A stretch of DNA of 64,000 bases from Rhodoferax koreense (GCF_001955695.1 NZ_CP019236.1:372001-436000); one strand, 5' to 3'; positions 16,491 through 25,240 are shown, numbered from the stretch's first letter. Program-made: numbers and translations. The notes: generated from the sequence alone by a model not told the origin.

Positions 16491-17138
16491 ATGATCGAAC
16501 TCCACTATTACCCCAGCAATGCCAGCATGGCGCCGCACCTGCTGCTCGAGGAACTCGGAACGCCTTTCAGGCTGTGCCTGGTCGATCGGGCCCACGAGGC
16601 CCACAAGTCGCCGGACTATCTGAAGCTCAATCCGAACGGCCTGATCCCGGTGCTGCGGGATGGCGAACTGGTCTTGTACGAAGCCGCAGCCATCTGCCTG
16701 CACTTGGTCGATACCCATCCCCAGGCCGAGCTGGCGCCGCGCGTGGGCAGCTCCGAGCGCGCGCACTTTTACAAATGGCTGATGTGGATGACGAACACCT
16801 TGCAAGCCACGCTCACGCTGTATTTCTACCCCGAACGCTGGGCTTCGCCCGACCAGTTGCAAGGCGCCACCGCGCTCAAGGCGCGTGCCGAGGCCAAGGT
16901 GGGTGCCCTGCTCGAGCAGATCGAAGCCGAATTCGAGCGCCACGGCGGGCCGTGGCTGCTCGGCGCGCAGTACACCGCGCTCGATCCTTACCTGCTGATG
17001 CTGTGCCGCTGGACCCGCGAATTCGGCCGTCCCGCGCGCAGCCTGCCCCAGCTCGGCGCCTACCTGCACCGCATGTTGCAGCGGCCCGCGGTGCAGAAGG
17101 TGTTCGCGACCGAGCAGATCGGCCCGCCCTTCGTCTGA
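16491..17138 (+). CDS. glutathione S-transferase family protein
   Basis: A 215-residue two-domain GST. The thioredoxin-like N-terminal domain (residues 1-80) starts IELHYYPSNASMAPHLLLEE, contains the cis-Pro of NPNGLIPVL, and the gamma-glutamyl contact motif L-Y-E-A-A-A-I. The all-helical C-terminal domain (about 90-210) contains the usual ALDPYLLMLCRW segment. The catalytic position near Ser10/Asn11 suggests a Ser-type enzyme. Its start is 15 nt after the lipoprotein gene stop, so they may be cotranscribed. Substrate unknown. Confidence 0.88.
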   Translation: MIELHYYPSNASMAPHLLLEELGTPFRLCLVDRAHEAHKSPDYLKLNPNGLIPVLRDGELVLYEAAAICLHLVDTHPQAELAPRVGSSERAHFYKWLMWMTNTLQATLTLYFYPERWASPDQLQGATALKARAEAKVGALLEQIEAEFERHGGPWLLGAQYTALDPYLLMLCRWTREFGRPARSLPQLGAYLHRMLQRPAVQKVFATEQIGPPFV

Positions 17139-17153
17139 CCGCGGATCCAGGGC

Positions 17154-18041
17154 TCAGTCGATGCGCCAGCGCTCTTCCAGGAAGGCCAGCAATGCCTTGA
17201 GCGCGGCGCTGTTGTGGCGGCGCTGGGTGTAGGCCGCGTACAGCCACAGGTCGTCGGGGCTGTAGCCCGGCAGCACGGTCTGCAGCGCACCGTTGTCGAT
17301 CAGATCCTGCACCAGCAACCGGGGCAGGCAGATCACGCCCATGCTCTGCAAGGCCATGTGCACCAGCGGCACGGCATCGGTGGCATCCATGCGGCTGCGC
17401 AGCGGCACCCGGTGGATCTCGCCGTCGATCAGGAACCGCCATTCGGGGTGCGGGCCGATCAGTGAATACGTGAGGGCGTCATGTGCAGCCAGTTCGTCGG
17501 GATGGCTGGGCACGCCGTGCTCGAGCCAGTAGGCCGGCGTCGCGCAGACCACCATCTCGATGCGGCGCAGCTTGCGCACGATGAGGTTGGCGTCGGTGAT
17601 GCGGCCGATGCGCAGCGCCACGTCGATCGCCTCTTCCACCATGTCGATGGTGCGGTTGTCCAGGTACAGGCTGATGCAGACCTCGGGATACCGCTTCATG
17701 AAGTCGGCCAGCATGGCCGGCAACTGGATCGTGCCCAGGCCGTGCGGCGCGGTGAGGCGCACGCGGCCGCTGGGTTCGCGCGAGCGCTGTTGCAACTCGT
17801 CGCGCGTGAGTTCGATCATGTCGATCAGCGGCGTGCTGCGTTCGAGCAGCAGGCTGCCGGCGTCGGTCAGGCTCACCGTGCGCGTGCTGCGGTTCAACAG
17901 CCGCGTGCCCAGCCGCGCCTCGAGCTGTGCCACATATTTGCTCACGTTGGCCTTGGACACGTCGAGGTCGCGCGCGGCAATGGAGAAGCTGGCGCGGACC
18001 GCAACGGCGCGGAAGGTGCGGAGAAGTTCGATGGTGTCCAT
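17154..18041 (-). CDS. LysR-family transcriptional regulator
   Basis: A 295-residue LysR-type regulator with N-terminal helix-turn-helix (LLRTFRAVAVRASFSIAARD, then VSKANVSKYVAQLEARLG, LNRSTRTVSLTDAG) and effector-binding domain. The R-S-T-R-x-x-x-L-T motif and later TAPHGLG belong to the large AaeR/DsdC-like group common in Burkholderiales. It is convergent with the GST gene (15 nt apart) and divergent from the DUF4148 gene across 211 bp. Target not evident. Confidence 0.9.
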   Translation of the reverse strand: MDTIELLRTFRAVAVRASFSIAARDLDVSKANVSKYVAQLEARLGTRLLNRSTRTVSLTDAGSLLLERSTPLIDMIELTRDELQQRSREPSGRVRLTAPHGLGTIQLPAMLADFMKRYPEVCISLYLDNRTIDMVEEAIDVALRIGRITDANLIVRKLRRIEMVVCATPAYWLEHGVPSHPDELAAHDALTYSLIGPHPEWRFLIDGEIHRVPLRSRMDATDAVPLVHMALQSMGVICLPRLLVQDLIDNGALQTVLPGYSPDDLWLYAAYTQRRHNSAALKALLAFLEERWRID

Positions 18042-18252
18042 TGTTTCCAGAGCCGAAACACAGCAGTTCCGTTTGAGTCAGTTTAAAGGCGAACCAATTG
18101 CCCTATCTGCTATTCACAGAGAGTGCAAGGTTGCAAACCCTGTATATGAAAAGAACCTCAGGTTCAGCAAGCAAGCCTGAAGAGACTGAGTGGCCGGCCC
18201 GAGGTTCCTTTCATGTGTTGGAAATTCTTAAACATCAATTGGGAAACCTATC
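18042..18252. promoter_or_regulatory. divergent regulatory region, LysR gene / DUF4148 gene
   Basis: A 211-bp AT-rich gap. It contains a perfect inverted repeat GAACCT-c-AGGTTC at 18153-18165, and a related GAGGTTCC about 50 bp further on (near 18203). These could be an operator for the LysR protein or another regulator. A long 5' leader is likely for the DUF4148 gene. Confidence 0.45.
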
Positions 18253-18600
18253 ATGAACACGACCAAGATTCTTTCTTCCGCCCTGATCGCCGTGGCTGCC
18301 CTGTCGGCCGCCAGCGCATTTGCCGGTGACAACAACAGCTATCCTGAACTGCCGGTGCAGGCCAGCACATTGACCCGTGCCCAGGTGCGTGCCGAAGTGG
18401 CGCAGGCCCAGCGCGATGGCACGCTGCAGATCAACAACGACGACTATCCGGCACAGGCCAGCGCGTTGACCAGCGTGAAGACGCGTGACCAGGTCAAGGC
18501 CGAACTGCGCGATGCCCAACGCGCCGGTTACACGCAACGCATCGACAACGCCTACCCGGGCGATGTGGCCCAGGGCGGCAACGCCAACGTGCGCGGCTGA
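18253..18600 (+). CDS. DUF4148 domain-containing secreted protein
   Basis: A 115-residue exported protein with a cleavable signal peptide (residues 1-25, ending SAASAFA-GDNN). The mature part has two copies of T-R-x-Q-V-(R/K)-A-E-(V/L)-x-x-A-Q-R-x-G (TRAQVRAEVAQAQRDG and TRDQVKAELRDAQRAG), the DUF4148 signature found mainly in Burkholderiales. Function is unknown; members are small periplasmic proteins, often abundant and stress-related. Confidence 0.88.
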   Translation: MNTTKILSSALIAVAALSAASAFAGDNNSYPELPVQASTLTRAQVRAEVAQAQRDGTLQINNDDYPAQASALTSVKTRDQVKAELRDAQRAGYTQRIDNAYPGDVAQGGNANVRG

Positions 18601-18651
18601 TCGACCGGCAAGGGCCGTCGGCAATCGACGGCTGCCAGTGGTTCCGACCCA

Positions 18652-18684
18652 CGCCTGGGGCTTTCCATGGAAAGCGCCCGGGCG
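18652..18684. terminator. GC-rich hairpin between convergent genes, possible bidirectional terminator
   Basis: An inverted repeat around the palindrome CTTTCCATGGAAAG extends outward to CGCCTGGGG/CGCCCGGGCG, about 15 paired bases in total with minor mismatches. It lies between the convergent DUF4148 and aldose epimerase genes. No long T-run follows on either strand, so termination efficiency is uncertain. Confidence 0.45.
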
Positions 18685-18708
18685 TTCTGCGTTGGGCGCG
18701 TGGCAGGA

Positions 18709-19626
18709 TCAGGCGGGCAGGCGCAACGCCATGCGGCATGTCGTGCTGGCACCGGGTGCCAGCACAAGCCAGCCAGTATCCAAGTGGGTCATCGAGAGGA
18801 CCGTGGCGTTTGACACATGCGTCACCGGCTCCACGCAGAAGTATCCTCGGCCCGCGGGCCGGTGCAGCACGAGGTGGCGCATCGCGTCGTCGGCCTGCAG
18901 GCGGATCGTCGTGCCGTCGGCCGCCTGCAGCCGGGCCTGGCCGTCCCAGCCGCCGTAATACTGCGTGAGCTCGGCATCGACGAGCGCGCGCGGCACGGTG
19001 TAGTCATCGGTCGTTGGTATTGGTCGAGGTGGCGTGCCCAGGAATTCGGCGTCGGGCGTCCAGACGTTTTGGGCCTCGAAGCCGATGCGGTGAGCGAAGC
19101 GGGCCGGGAAATACGGATGGAAACCCATGCCGCAGGGCATCTCCACCGTGTCGGTGTTCGTGACCTTCAACGTCAGGCTCAGGCCCTGTGGATCCAGCGC
19201 CACCGTCTGTTCGACGGAGAACGCCCACGGCCAGCCTTGTTGCCCGCGTTCGTGCGCATAGGCCATGACGGCGCTGTGCGTGTCCTGCCGCGCAAGGGTC
19301 CATGCGGCCTGCTGCGTGCCGCCGTGCAGCGCGTGTGTCTCGCCGGGGTGGATCGGCAACCGGGCCTCGCGGCCGGCCCAGGCGAACTGGCCGTGGCGGA
19401 TGCGGTTCGAAAACGGGACCAGCGGATAACAGCCGGCCTTGGGCCAGGCTGTCGACTCGAAGCCGGCCTGGCGCACGTCGTCGCTCAGCGGCACGAGCCA
19501 GTCGATCGGGCCTTCGGCACCTGCCGACACCAGCCGCGTGATGCGCCCCCCGGCGGCGGGCGCGAGCGTGGCGGCGAGGCTGCCGTGGCGCAGCGTGATT
19601 TCGGGCGCGATGGACAAGTGCGTCAC
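18709..19626 (-). CDS. aldose 1-epimerase family protein
   Basis: A 305-residue galactose-mutarotase-like beta-sandwich protein. Family marks are NRIRHGQFAWAGR, HALHGGTQQAAW with its His, GMGFHPYFP with the catalytic His, and CVEPVTHVSNA with the catalytic Glu. It interconverts alpha and beta anomers of a free sugar. It is the last gene of the sugar-acid operon, 19 nt after the enolase-superfamily gene, which implies that the imported substrate has an anomeric form before oxidation or dehydration. Confidence 0.85.
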   Translation of the reverse strand: MTHLSIAPEITLRHGSLAATLAPAAGGRITRLVSAGAEGPIDWLVPLSDDVRQAGFESTAWPKAGCYPLVPFSNRIRHGQFAWAGREARLPIHPGETHALHGGTQQAAWTLARQDTHSAVMAYAHERGQQGWPWAFSVEQTVALDPQGLSLTLKVTNTDTVEMPCGMGFHPYFPARFAHRIGFEAQNVWTPDAEFLGTPPRPIPTTDDYTVPRALVDAELTQYYGGWDGQARLQAADGTTIRLQADDAMRHLVLHRPAGRGYFCVEPVTHVSNATVLSMTHLDTGWLVLAPGASTTCRMALRLPA

Positions 19627-19645
19627 GGCGTATGACCCTTCGTGT

Positions 19646-20848
19646 TCAGAGCCGGCTGCTGCGCACGCTCACATCGCCGCGCGCCAGCAAGGCGGGCGAC
19701 AGCGCCAGGCCGAGGCCTGCACCCGGCGGCACGGTGGCGAAGCCGTTCTTCACCTCGGGCAGTTGCGTGACCAGGTCGCGGTACCAGCCTGACAGATAAG
19801 CGCGGACCACCTCCTGCAGCACCACGTTGGGCGTGCTCATCGCCATGTGCAGCGACGCGGCCAGCACCACCGGGCCGGTGCAGTCGTGCGGCGCCACGGG
19901 TTTGTGGAAGGCCTGGGCGATGGCCGCGATCTTCTTGGCCTCGGAGATGCCGCCGACCCAGCTCAGGTCGAGCATCACGTAGTCCACTGCATTGCGCGTG
20001 AGCAGGTGCAGGAAGGGCTGGCGCGTGGCCAAGGTTTCGCTGGCGCAGACCGGGATGCGCACGCGCGAGCGGTATTCGGCGATGGTGTCCAGGTTGGTCA
20101 TCTGGACCGGGTCTTCGGCCCAGTAGGGCTTGAACTCTTCGAGGGCCTGTGCGATGCGCACCGCCATCGGCAGGTTCCACATGGAGTGGAACTCCACCAT
20201 GATGTCCATCTCTTCACCCACGGCGCGGCGGATCTCCCGGAAGGGCTTGAGCGCCGTGGCCAGGTCCTTCGCCGAGATGGCCTGCCCGCGGCTGGCCGCG
20301 GCGAAAGGATCGAAGGGCCAGATCTTCATCGCCTTGTAGCCCTCGGAGAGCAGGCTCTCGGCGAGCTGCGCCGGGCGTTTGACGAAGGCTTGCTGGTCCT
20401 CATACGGGCCTTCGGGCGCCACGTCGGCGCTGCCCTCGGTCACCACGCGGCGCTGCGTGGCGCTGTTGTAGGTGTAGCCGGCGCAGGTGTTGTAGACCGG
20501 TACCCGGTCGCGCACGGCACCGCCGAGCAACTGGTACAGCGGCTGGCCCGTGGCCTGGCCCAGCAGGTCCCACAGCGCGATGTCCACCGCGGACGCGGCG
20601 CGCGTCTCCACGCCGCTACCGGCAAAACCGATATAGCCGTGCAGCAGATGGTGATGGTGCGCCTCGATGGCCAGCGCGTCCTTGCCCAGCAGGTAGGGCG
20701 CGGTGAGCTCGTGGATCTGCGCCTGCACCGCCTGTGCGCCGCGGAAGGTCTCACCCAGGCCGACGAGGCCGCTGTCGGTGTGGATCTGCACCCAGGTGAT
20801 GTTGGGATAGGCGGCCACATGGACCGTGTCGACTTGGGTGATCTTCAT
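19646..20848 (-). CDS. mandelate racemase/muconate lactonizing enzyme family protein (probable sugar-acid dehydratase)
   Basis: A 400-residue enolase-superfamily enzyme. The N-terminal capping domain (1-125) is followed by a TIM barrel carrying the Mg-binding acids in MVEFHSMWN, YWAEDPVQ and CASETLATR, and the general base in VAPHDCTGP. KIWPFDP supplies the second-strand Lys. The His and Glu pattern fits the MR subgroup, which dehydrates sugar acids such as galactonate, fuconate or gluconate to 2-keto-3-deoxy acids. Beside a DHDPS-family gene, a 2-keto-3-deoxy acid pathway is likely, but the exact sugar cannot be told. Confidence 0.85.
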   Translation of the reverse strand: MKITQVDTVHVAAYPNITWVQIHTDSGLVGLGETFRGAQAVQAQIHELTAPYLLGKDALAIEAHHHHLLHGYIGFAGSGVETRAASAVDIALWDLLGQATGQPLYQLLGGAVRDRVPVYNTCAGYTYNSATQRRVVTEGSADVAPEGPYEDQQAFVKRPAQLAESLLSEGYKAMKIWPFDPFAAASRGQAISAKDLATALKPFREIRRAVGEEMDIMVEFHSMWNLPMAVRIAQALEEFKPYWAEDPVQMTNLDTIAEYRSRVRIPVCASETLATRQPFLHLLTRNAVDYVMLDLSWVGGISEAKKIAAIAQAFHKPVAPHDCTGPVVLAASLHMAMSTPNVVLQEVVRAYLSGWYRDLVTQLPEVKNGFATVPPGAGLGLALSPALLARGDVSVRSSRL

Positions 20849-20866
20849 GCGGGGGTGCCAAAGCGT

Positions 20867-21709
20867 TCAGGCGGTTTGCGGATGTTCCTTGACGCGGCTC
20901 ACCAGTTGCGTCGGGTTGACGAACTGCAGCGCGATCAAGAGCCAGACCAGCGTGATCGTCATGTAGATGATGGCCATCGCGTCCACCGATTGCGGCGCAC
21001 GCACGCCCGCGGCGAACACCGCGTAGTACAGCGCCACCACCAGCGTCTGCGAATCGGGTCCGGCGGTGAGGAAGGTCAGCTCGAACATGCCGATGGTGCG
21101 CACCAGCACCAGCAGCGAGGCCGCCAGGATGCCCGGCGCCAACAGCGGCAGCAGCACATGCCAGAACAGCTTGAAGGTGCTGGCGCCGAACACGCGCGCC
21201 GCGGATTCCAGGTTGACGTCGATCTGCTCGATGAAGGGCGTCATCACCAGGATCATGAACGGCACGGCCGGAATCATGTTCGAGAGGATCACGCCGAAGA
21301 TCGTGCCGGCGATGTGCGCCTGGTACATCACGGTGGCCAACGGAATGCCGTAGGTGATCGGCGGCACCATCAGCGGCAGCAGGAACAGGCCCATCAGGAG
21401 CCGCTTGCCCGGGAAGTCGCGTCGCGCCAGGGCATAGGCCGCGGGTACGCCGATCAGGATCGACAGGAACACCACGGCCGCCACCACCTGCACCGTGACC
21501 AGCAACACGCCGCCGAGTTGGAATTCCTTCCACGCGGCGAGGTACCAGTTGAAGGTGTAGCCGGCCGGCAACCAGGTGCCGAGCCAGCGCTGCGCTACCG
21601 AGCTGGTGGCCACGGCGGCGATCATCAGGCCGACGTTGATGAGGAAAAAAGCCATGACCAGGGCGATCAACGACTTCCAGAGCTTGGCCACGAGACGATG
21701 GCTGTCCAT
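20867..21709 (-). CDS. ABC transporter permease (second membrane subunit)
   Basis: A 280-residue binding-protein-dependent permease with six predicted membrane segments. The EAA loop reads NLESAARVFGASTFKLFWHV followed by LLPLLAPG, matching the PotC-like (spermidine/putrescine- and iron-type) inner-membrane component. It is separated from the first permease by 89 bp carrying a copy of repeat family 2, so that copy lies inside the operon mRNA. Confidence 0.92.
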   Translation of the reverse strand: MDSHRLVAKLWKSLIALVMAFFLINVGLMIAAVATSSVAQRWLGTWLPAGYTFNWYLAAWKEFQLGGVLLVTVQVVAAVVFLSILIGVPAAYALARRDFPGKRLLMGLFLLPLMVPPITYGIPLATVMYQAHIAGTIFGVILSNMIPAVPFMILVMTPFIEQIDVNLESAARVFGASTFKLFWHVLLPLLAPGILAASLLVLVRTIGMFELTFLTAGPDSQTLVVALYYAVFAAGVRAPQSVDAMAIIYMTITLVWLLIALQFVNPTQLVSRVKEHPQTA

Positions 21710-21715
21710 GTCAGT

Positions 21716-21790
21716 GGCGCCCGGCCGCCCGTAGGCACTGACGCGCCCCCTCGGGGGGCAGCGATACGCGAAGCGATGAGAGTGGGGGTC
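21716..21790 (-). repeat. dispersed repeat family 2, inverted copy
   Basis: On the minus strand it reads ACCCCCACTCTCATCGCTTC, then GCGTATCGCTGCCCCCC, GAGGGGGCGCGTCA and GGGCGGCCGGGCGCC. It is nearly identical over about 75 bp to the plus-strand copy at 54719-54791. The GCCCCCCGAGGGGGC segment can fold into a hairpin. It sits between two permease genes of one operon. Confidence 0.8.
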
Positions 21791-21798
21791 GTTTCATT

Positions 21799-22680
21799 TC
21801 ATCCCTTTCCGCCGGTGACCGGACCGCGGTAGAACATGCCGCGCGCGCCGAGGATGGCCGCCACCACGAGCAACTGCACGAAGCCCATGATCATCGCCAC
21901 CGCCGAGGCCATCGAATAATCGTATTGCTCGAAGGCCGCCTCGTAGGCCGCGATCGAGATCACGCGGGTCGCACCCGCCGGGGAGCCCAGCAGCACGGCG
22001 GAGGGGAACACCGAGAACGCCTGCACGAACGACAGTGCGAAGGCCATGGCCAGCCCCGGCACGAGCAGCGGCAGGTAGATGTAGCGGAACTGGTTCCAGG
22101 GCGATGCGCCGAGCGTGGCGGCCGCGCGCGGCAGTGTGGGGTCGATGCCGGTGATGTAGGAGAGCGTGAGCAGGAACGCGAACGGGAAGCCCGAGATCAC
22201 CAGCGAGATCAGCACGCCCCAGTAGTTGTGGGTGAGCCGGATCGGCCCCTCGTACAGGTGCAGGAACTGCAGCGTCTGCGACAGCCAGCCGCGCGGGCCG
22301 AAGTAGCCCAGCATGCCCTGCGCGATCAGCACGGTGCCGAGCGTGAGCGGGATCACCAGCAGCGTGGTCACCCACTTCTGGTAGCGGCTCTTCAGGCGCA
22401 TCTGGTAGGCAATGGGCAGGGCCACGCCGATGTTGATCACCGTGGCCGGCACCGCGAGCTTGAGCGTGGTGCCGATGGTGCTCCACAGGTTGTCGGTCGT
22501 GAAGAACTTCGTGTAGTTGGCCAGCCAGTTGCCTTCCATGGGTCGGAACGACAGTTGCAGTCCGTAGATGAACGGGTAGACGAACAGCACCACCATGAAC
22601 AGCGTGGCCGGCACCAGCAACAGCAGCGAGCGGTCGAAGGACGAACCCAAACCGACGGACGCTCCGCGGTCGGCGATCAT
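21799..22680 (-). CDS. ABC transporter permease (first membrane subunit)
   Basis: A 293-residue PotB-like permease with six membrane segments and an EAA loop in AATLGASPWNQFRYIYLPLL. Its ATG overlaps the stop of the ATPase gene as ATGA (22677-22680), a typical coupling. Together with the second permease, the ATPase and the binding protein it forms an inner-membrane importer of the spermidine/putrescine/Fe type, here presumably for a sugar acid or related compound. Confidence 0.92.
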   Translation of the reverse strand: MIADRGASVGLGSSFDRSLLLLVPATLFMVVLFVYPFIYGLQLSFRPMEGNWLANYTKFFTTDNLWSTIGTTLKLAVPATVINIGVALPIAYQMRLKSRYQKWVTTLLVIPLTLGTVLIAQGMLGYFGPRGWLSQTLQFLHLYEGPIRLTHNYWGVLISLVISGFPFAFLLTLSYITGIDPTLPRAAATLGASPWNQFRYIYLPLLVPGLAMAFALSFVQAFSVFPSAVLLGSPAGATRVISIAAYEAAFEQYDYSMASAVAMIMGFVQLLVVAAILGARGMFYRGPVTGGKG

Positions 22681-23777
22681 GGCGACACGCTCCCGTCGTC
22701 GGGATACGCCAGCACCTTGCCCGGGGCGATGTGCAGCAGCACGTTGTCGCCGACCTGGCAGCGCGCCGTGGTGCGCACGATGAGCTTCATGCCGGCCAGC
22801 GTCGACACGTCGACGATGTTGTCGTGGCCGCAGTATTCGACATTGGTGATGCGCACCGGGAAGCTGTTGTCGCCGGGCTCGGCCACGATGTCGAACTCCT
22901 CCGGGCGGATCGCCACCAGCGCGCTGCCGTCCAGCGGCTGCATGGCCCGTCCGGTCAGCAGCAGGCCACTGCCTTCGAGCCGCACCGTGCCGTTTCCGGT
23001 CTGGCGCACCGCCATCGGCAGCAGGTTGCGGTACCCCATGAAACGCGCCACGTGCAGGTTGGCCGGCTCGCTGTAGATCTTATGCGGCGCGTCGATCTGC
23101 TGGGCCACGCCGTCCTTCATGACCACCACGCGGTCGGCCAGCGACAGGGCTTCGTCCTGGTCGTGCGTGACGTAGATGGTGGCGCGGCCGAGTTCCTTGT
23201 GGATGCGGCGGATCTCGGCGCGCATCTCCAGGCGCAGCTTGGCGTCGAGGTTGGACAGTGGTTCGTCCATCAGCACCAGCGGCGGCTCGATGACGATGGC
23301 GCGTGCGATTGCCACCCGCTGCTGCTGCCCGCCGGAGAGCTGGCCCGGCAGCTTGTCCGCGTGGGCGTTGAGCTGCACCAGGTCGAGCGCGCGCTTCACG
23401 CGTTGCGCGGTTTCGGAGGACGACACGCCGCGCATCGCCAGGCCGAAGCCGACGTTCTTCGCCACGCTCATGTGCGGGAACAGCGCGTAGTTCTGGAACA
23501 CCATGCCGAAGCCGCGTTTTTCCGGCGGCAGGATGTCGATGCGGGTGTCGTCGAGCCAGATGCCGCCGTCCGACACCGGCAGCAGGCCGGCGATGCAGTT
23601 CAGCGCGGTCGACTTGCCGCAGCCCGACGGTCCGAGCAGCGCGATGAATTCGCCGCGCCGGATGTTCATGGTGAGGCCGTCGAGCGCGGTAAAGACCTGC
23701 GCGCCCTGCGCCTTGTTCGCCAGGCCGAAACGTCGCGTCAGCCGGTCAAGCCGCAGCTCGGAGAAGTTTGAATTCAT
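22677..23777 (-). CDS. ABC transporter ATP-binding protein
   Basis: A 366-residue ATPase of the CUT1/PotA type. Walker A is GPSGCGKST, the signature is [15 protein letters not shown], Walker B is [13 protein letters not shown] and the switch is VTHDQDEA. The C-terminal 110 residues form the TOBE domain ([10 protein letters not shown] region) that can take part in regulation. It energises the importer encoded around it. Confidence 0.95.
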   Translation of the reverse strand: MNSNFSELRLDRLTRRFGLANKAQGAQVFTALDGLTMNIRRGEFIALLGPSGCGKSTALNCIAGLLPVSDGGIWLDDTRIDILPPEKRGFGMVFQNYALFPHMSVAKNVGFGLAMRGVSSSETAQRVKRALDLVQLNAHADKLPGQLSGGQQQRVAIARAIVIEPPLVLMDEPLSNLDAKLRLEMRAEIRRIHKELGRATIYVTHDQDEALSLADRVVVMKDGVAQQIDAPHKIYSEPANLHVARFMGYRNLLPMAVRQTGNGTVRLEGSGLLLTGRAMQPLDGSALVAIRPEEFDIVAEPGDNSFPVRITNVEYCGHDNIVDVSTLAGMKLIVRTTARCQVGDNVLLHIAPGKVLAYPDDGSVSP

Positions 23778-23840
23778 GAGGAGGGGGATTCAGAGACGAA
23801 CACGGAAAAACCGGCAGCGCGGCTGCCGGTGGCGCTGGAC

Positions 23841-25028
23841 TCACTTCGTCTTCTGCGTGCCGATTTCCTGGTCCCAGCGGCGGAACGCATCGACCATGGC
23901 CTTGGGCTCGAGCGGCGTGGCGTGCGGGAACTGCGCGAGCCAGCCGTCGTATTCGGGCCGGCCAAATTTCTTCAGCACGTCCTGGCTCGCCTGCGGCGCC
24001 AGGGACAGGGGCACGTTCTTCACCGCCGGGCCGGGGTAGAAGTAGCCGGTGTCGTAAGTCATCGCCTGTTGCTGCGGCTTGAGCAGGAAGGCCATGATGT
24101 CGAGCACCACGGCCTGCTTCTCGGGCGGCACGCCCTTGGGTATCACGACGTAGTGCGCGTCGTTGACCCAGGTCATGCCCTTGAACGGCAGCACCTTGTA
24201 GTTCTCGGGCACGATGCCGAGTGCGCGTGGGTTGATGTCCCAGCCGGTCACGGTGAGCGTCATGTCGCGCGAACCTTCGCCGAGCTCCTTCATCACCGCG
24301 CCCGTGCCTGTGGGGTAGTACTCGATGCAGGAGTTCAGCTCCTTCAGGTAGGCCCAGGTCTTGTCCCAGCCCTTCATCGGATCCATCGGGTCCTTGTCGC
24401 CGAGCAGGTAGGGCAGGCCCATCAGGAAGGTGCGGCCCGGGCCGGAGTTGGCCGGGCGCGCGTAGATCAGCTTGTTCGGGTTGGCCTTGCACCAGCTCAG
24501 CAACTCTGCCGGCGTGGTCGGCGGCGTCTTGACCTTGTCGGGGTTGAACTCCACCAGCGGGCCGGCCGGCATGAAGACGATGGCCACCCCATGGTCCTTG
24601 GCCAGGTCGTTCATCTTGCTGGCGCTGGGCAGGTAGTTGTCCTTCAGGCCGGGGAACTTGGCCGCGAAGTCGGGAAACAGCTTGGTCCAGAGGTTCATCT
24701 CCAGGCCCGCGGCCAGTGCGTCGGTGCCGACGATGATCATGTCGATGTCGCTGCGGCCCGCGCCCTGCATCGCCTTGACCTTGGCCGGCACTTCGGGGGC
24801 CGGCGCCTTGGTGAAGGTGAATTTCGACACCAGCTTGGGATTGGCGGCCTGGTAGGCCTCGAATGCGCCTTGCGTGAGTGCCAGGTTGCCGGCCGCGTCC
24901 ACCACGTTGATCACGACGGGCGCGCTGGGCAGCGCCTGGGCCTGCAGCAGCGCAGGGCCGCCGAGGGCGAGCCCCGCGACGGCGGCCAGGGCCGCACGGC
25001 GGGTGCGCGGAAGAAAGGCTTGGGACAT
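23841..25028 (-). CDS. extracellular solute-binding protein of the sugar-acid ABC importer
   Basis: A 395-residue periplasmic binding protein. The start MSQAFLPRTRRAALAAVAG is preferred over the longer frame, as it begins a signal peptide with a twin-arginine-like RTRRAAL and cleavage near LLQAQA. The mature part (VVINVVDAAGNLALTQGAFE, then KFTFTKAP, LLSWCKANP) is like PotD/family 1 binding proteins. It is the first gene of the operon and starts inside the divergent control region with FadR-type operators. Ligand unknown. Confidence 0.87.
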   Translation of the reverse strand: MSQAFLPRTRRAALAAVAGLALGGPALLQAQALPSAPVVINVVDAAGNLALTQGAFEAYQAANPKLVSKFTFTKAPAPEVPAKVKAMQGAGRSDIDMIIVGTDALAAGLEMNLWTKLFPDFAAKFPGLKDNYLPSASKMNDLAKDHGVAIVFMPAGPLVEFNPDKVKTPPTTPAELLSWCKANPNKLIYARPANSGPGRTFLMGLPYLLGDKDPMDPMKGWDKTWAYLKELNSCIEYYPTGTGAVMKELGEGSRDMTLTVTGWDINPRALGIVPENYKVLPFKGMTWVNDAHYVVIPKGVPPEKQAVVLDIMAFLLKPQQQAMTYDTGYFYPGPAVKNVPLSLAPQASQDVLKKFGRPEYDGWLAQFPHATPLEPKAMVDAFRRWDQEIGTQKTK

Positions 25029-25045
25029 GGAGGTCTCCGGAATTG

Positions 25046-25057
25046 TTGTGGGTACAA
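25046..25057. promoter_or_regulatory. near-match FadR-family operator
   Basis: TTGTGGGTACAA has the TTGT and ACAA arms of the FadR-family operator but a 4-nt centre where the consensus (TNGTNNNACNA) has 3. It lies about 18 bp from the binding-protein start codon. It may be a weak or accessory site. Confidence 0.4.
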
Positions 25058-25062
25058 ACATT

Positions 25063-25073
25063 TTGTAATACAA
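25063..25073. promoter_or_regulatory. FadR/GntR-type operator (site 1)
   Basis: TTGTAATACAA is a perfect palindrome with one central base and fits the FadR-subfamily operator pattern TNGTNNNACNA exactly. It lies 35 bp upstream of the solute-binding-protein start codon. The likely ligand is the GntR protein encoded at 26181-26870. Confidence 0.65.
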
Positions 25074-25191
25074 CTTTTTGCCGTGTCAATCACGTTTAAC
25101 CTTGGATTGATCGCTTTACGCGCCTGAATTTAAAATTGTTAGCGCTGACGTTGTTTCAATTTAGATCGATTTAACTGGCATTTTCTGCATG

Positions 25192-25202
25192 TTGTCTTAC
25201 AA
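25192..25202. promoter_or_regulatory. FadR/GntR-type operator (site 2)
   Basis: TTGTCTTACAA again fits TNGTNNNACNA exactly. It lies 38 bp upstream of the DHDPS-family start codon, the mirror-image placement of site 1 on the other operon. The centres of the two sites are 129 bp apart. Confidence 0.65.
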
Positions 25203-25240
25203 TTTAAGATCGATCGTTTTGCGTGCGAACGCCACAGACC

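Larger units (their letters stand above)
25029..25240. promoter_or_regulatory. divergent control region of the sugar-acid divergon
   Basis: A 212-bp AT-rich region between the binding-protein gene and the DHDPS-family gene. It carries three FadR-type operator-like sites (entries below) and two related TTTA-GATCGAT stretches (near 25157-25173 and 25202-25216). Both transcription directions should be controlled from here. Confidence 0.75.
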
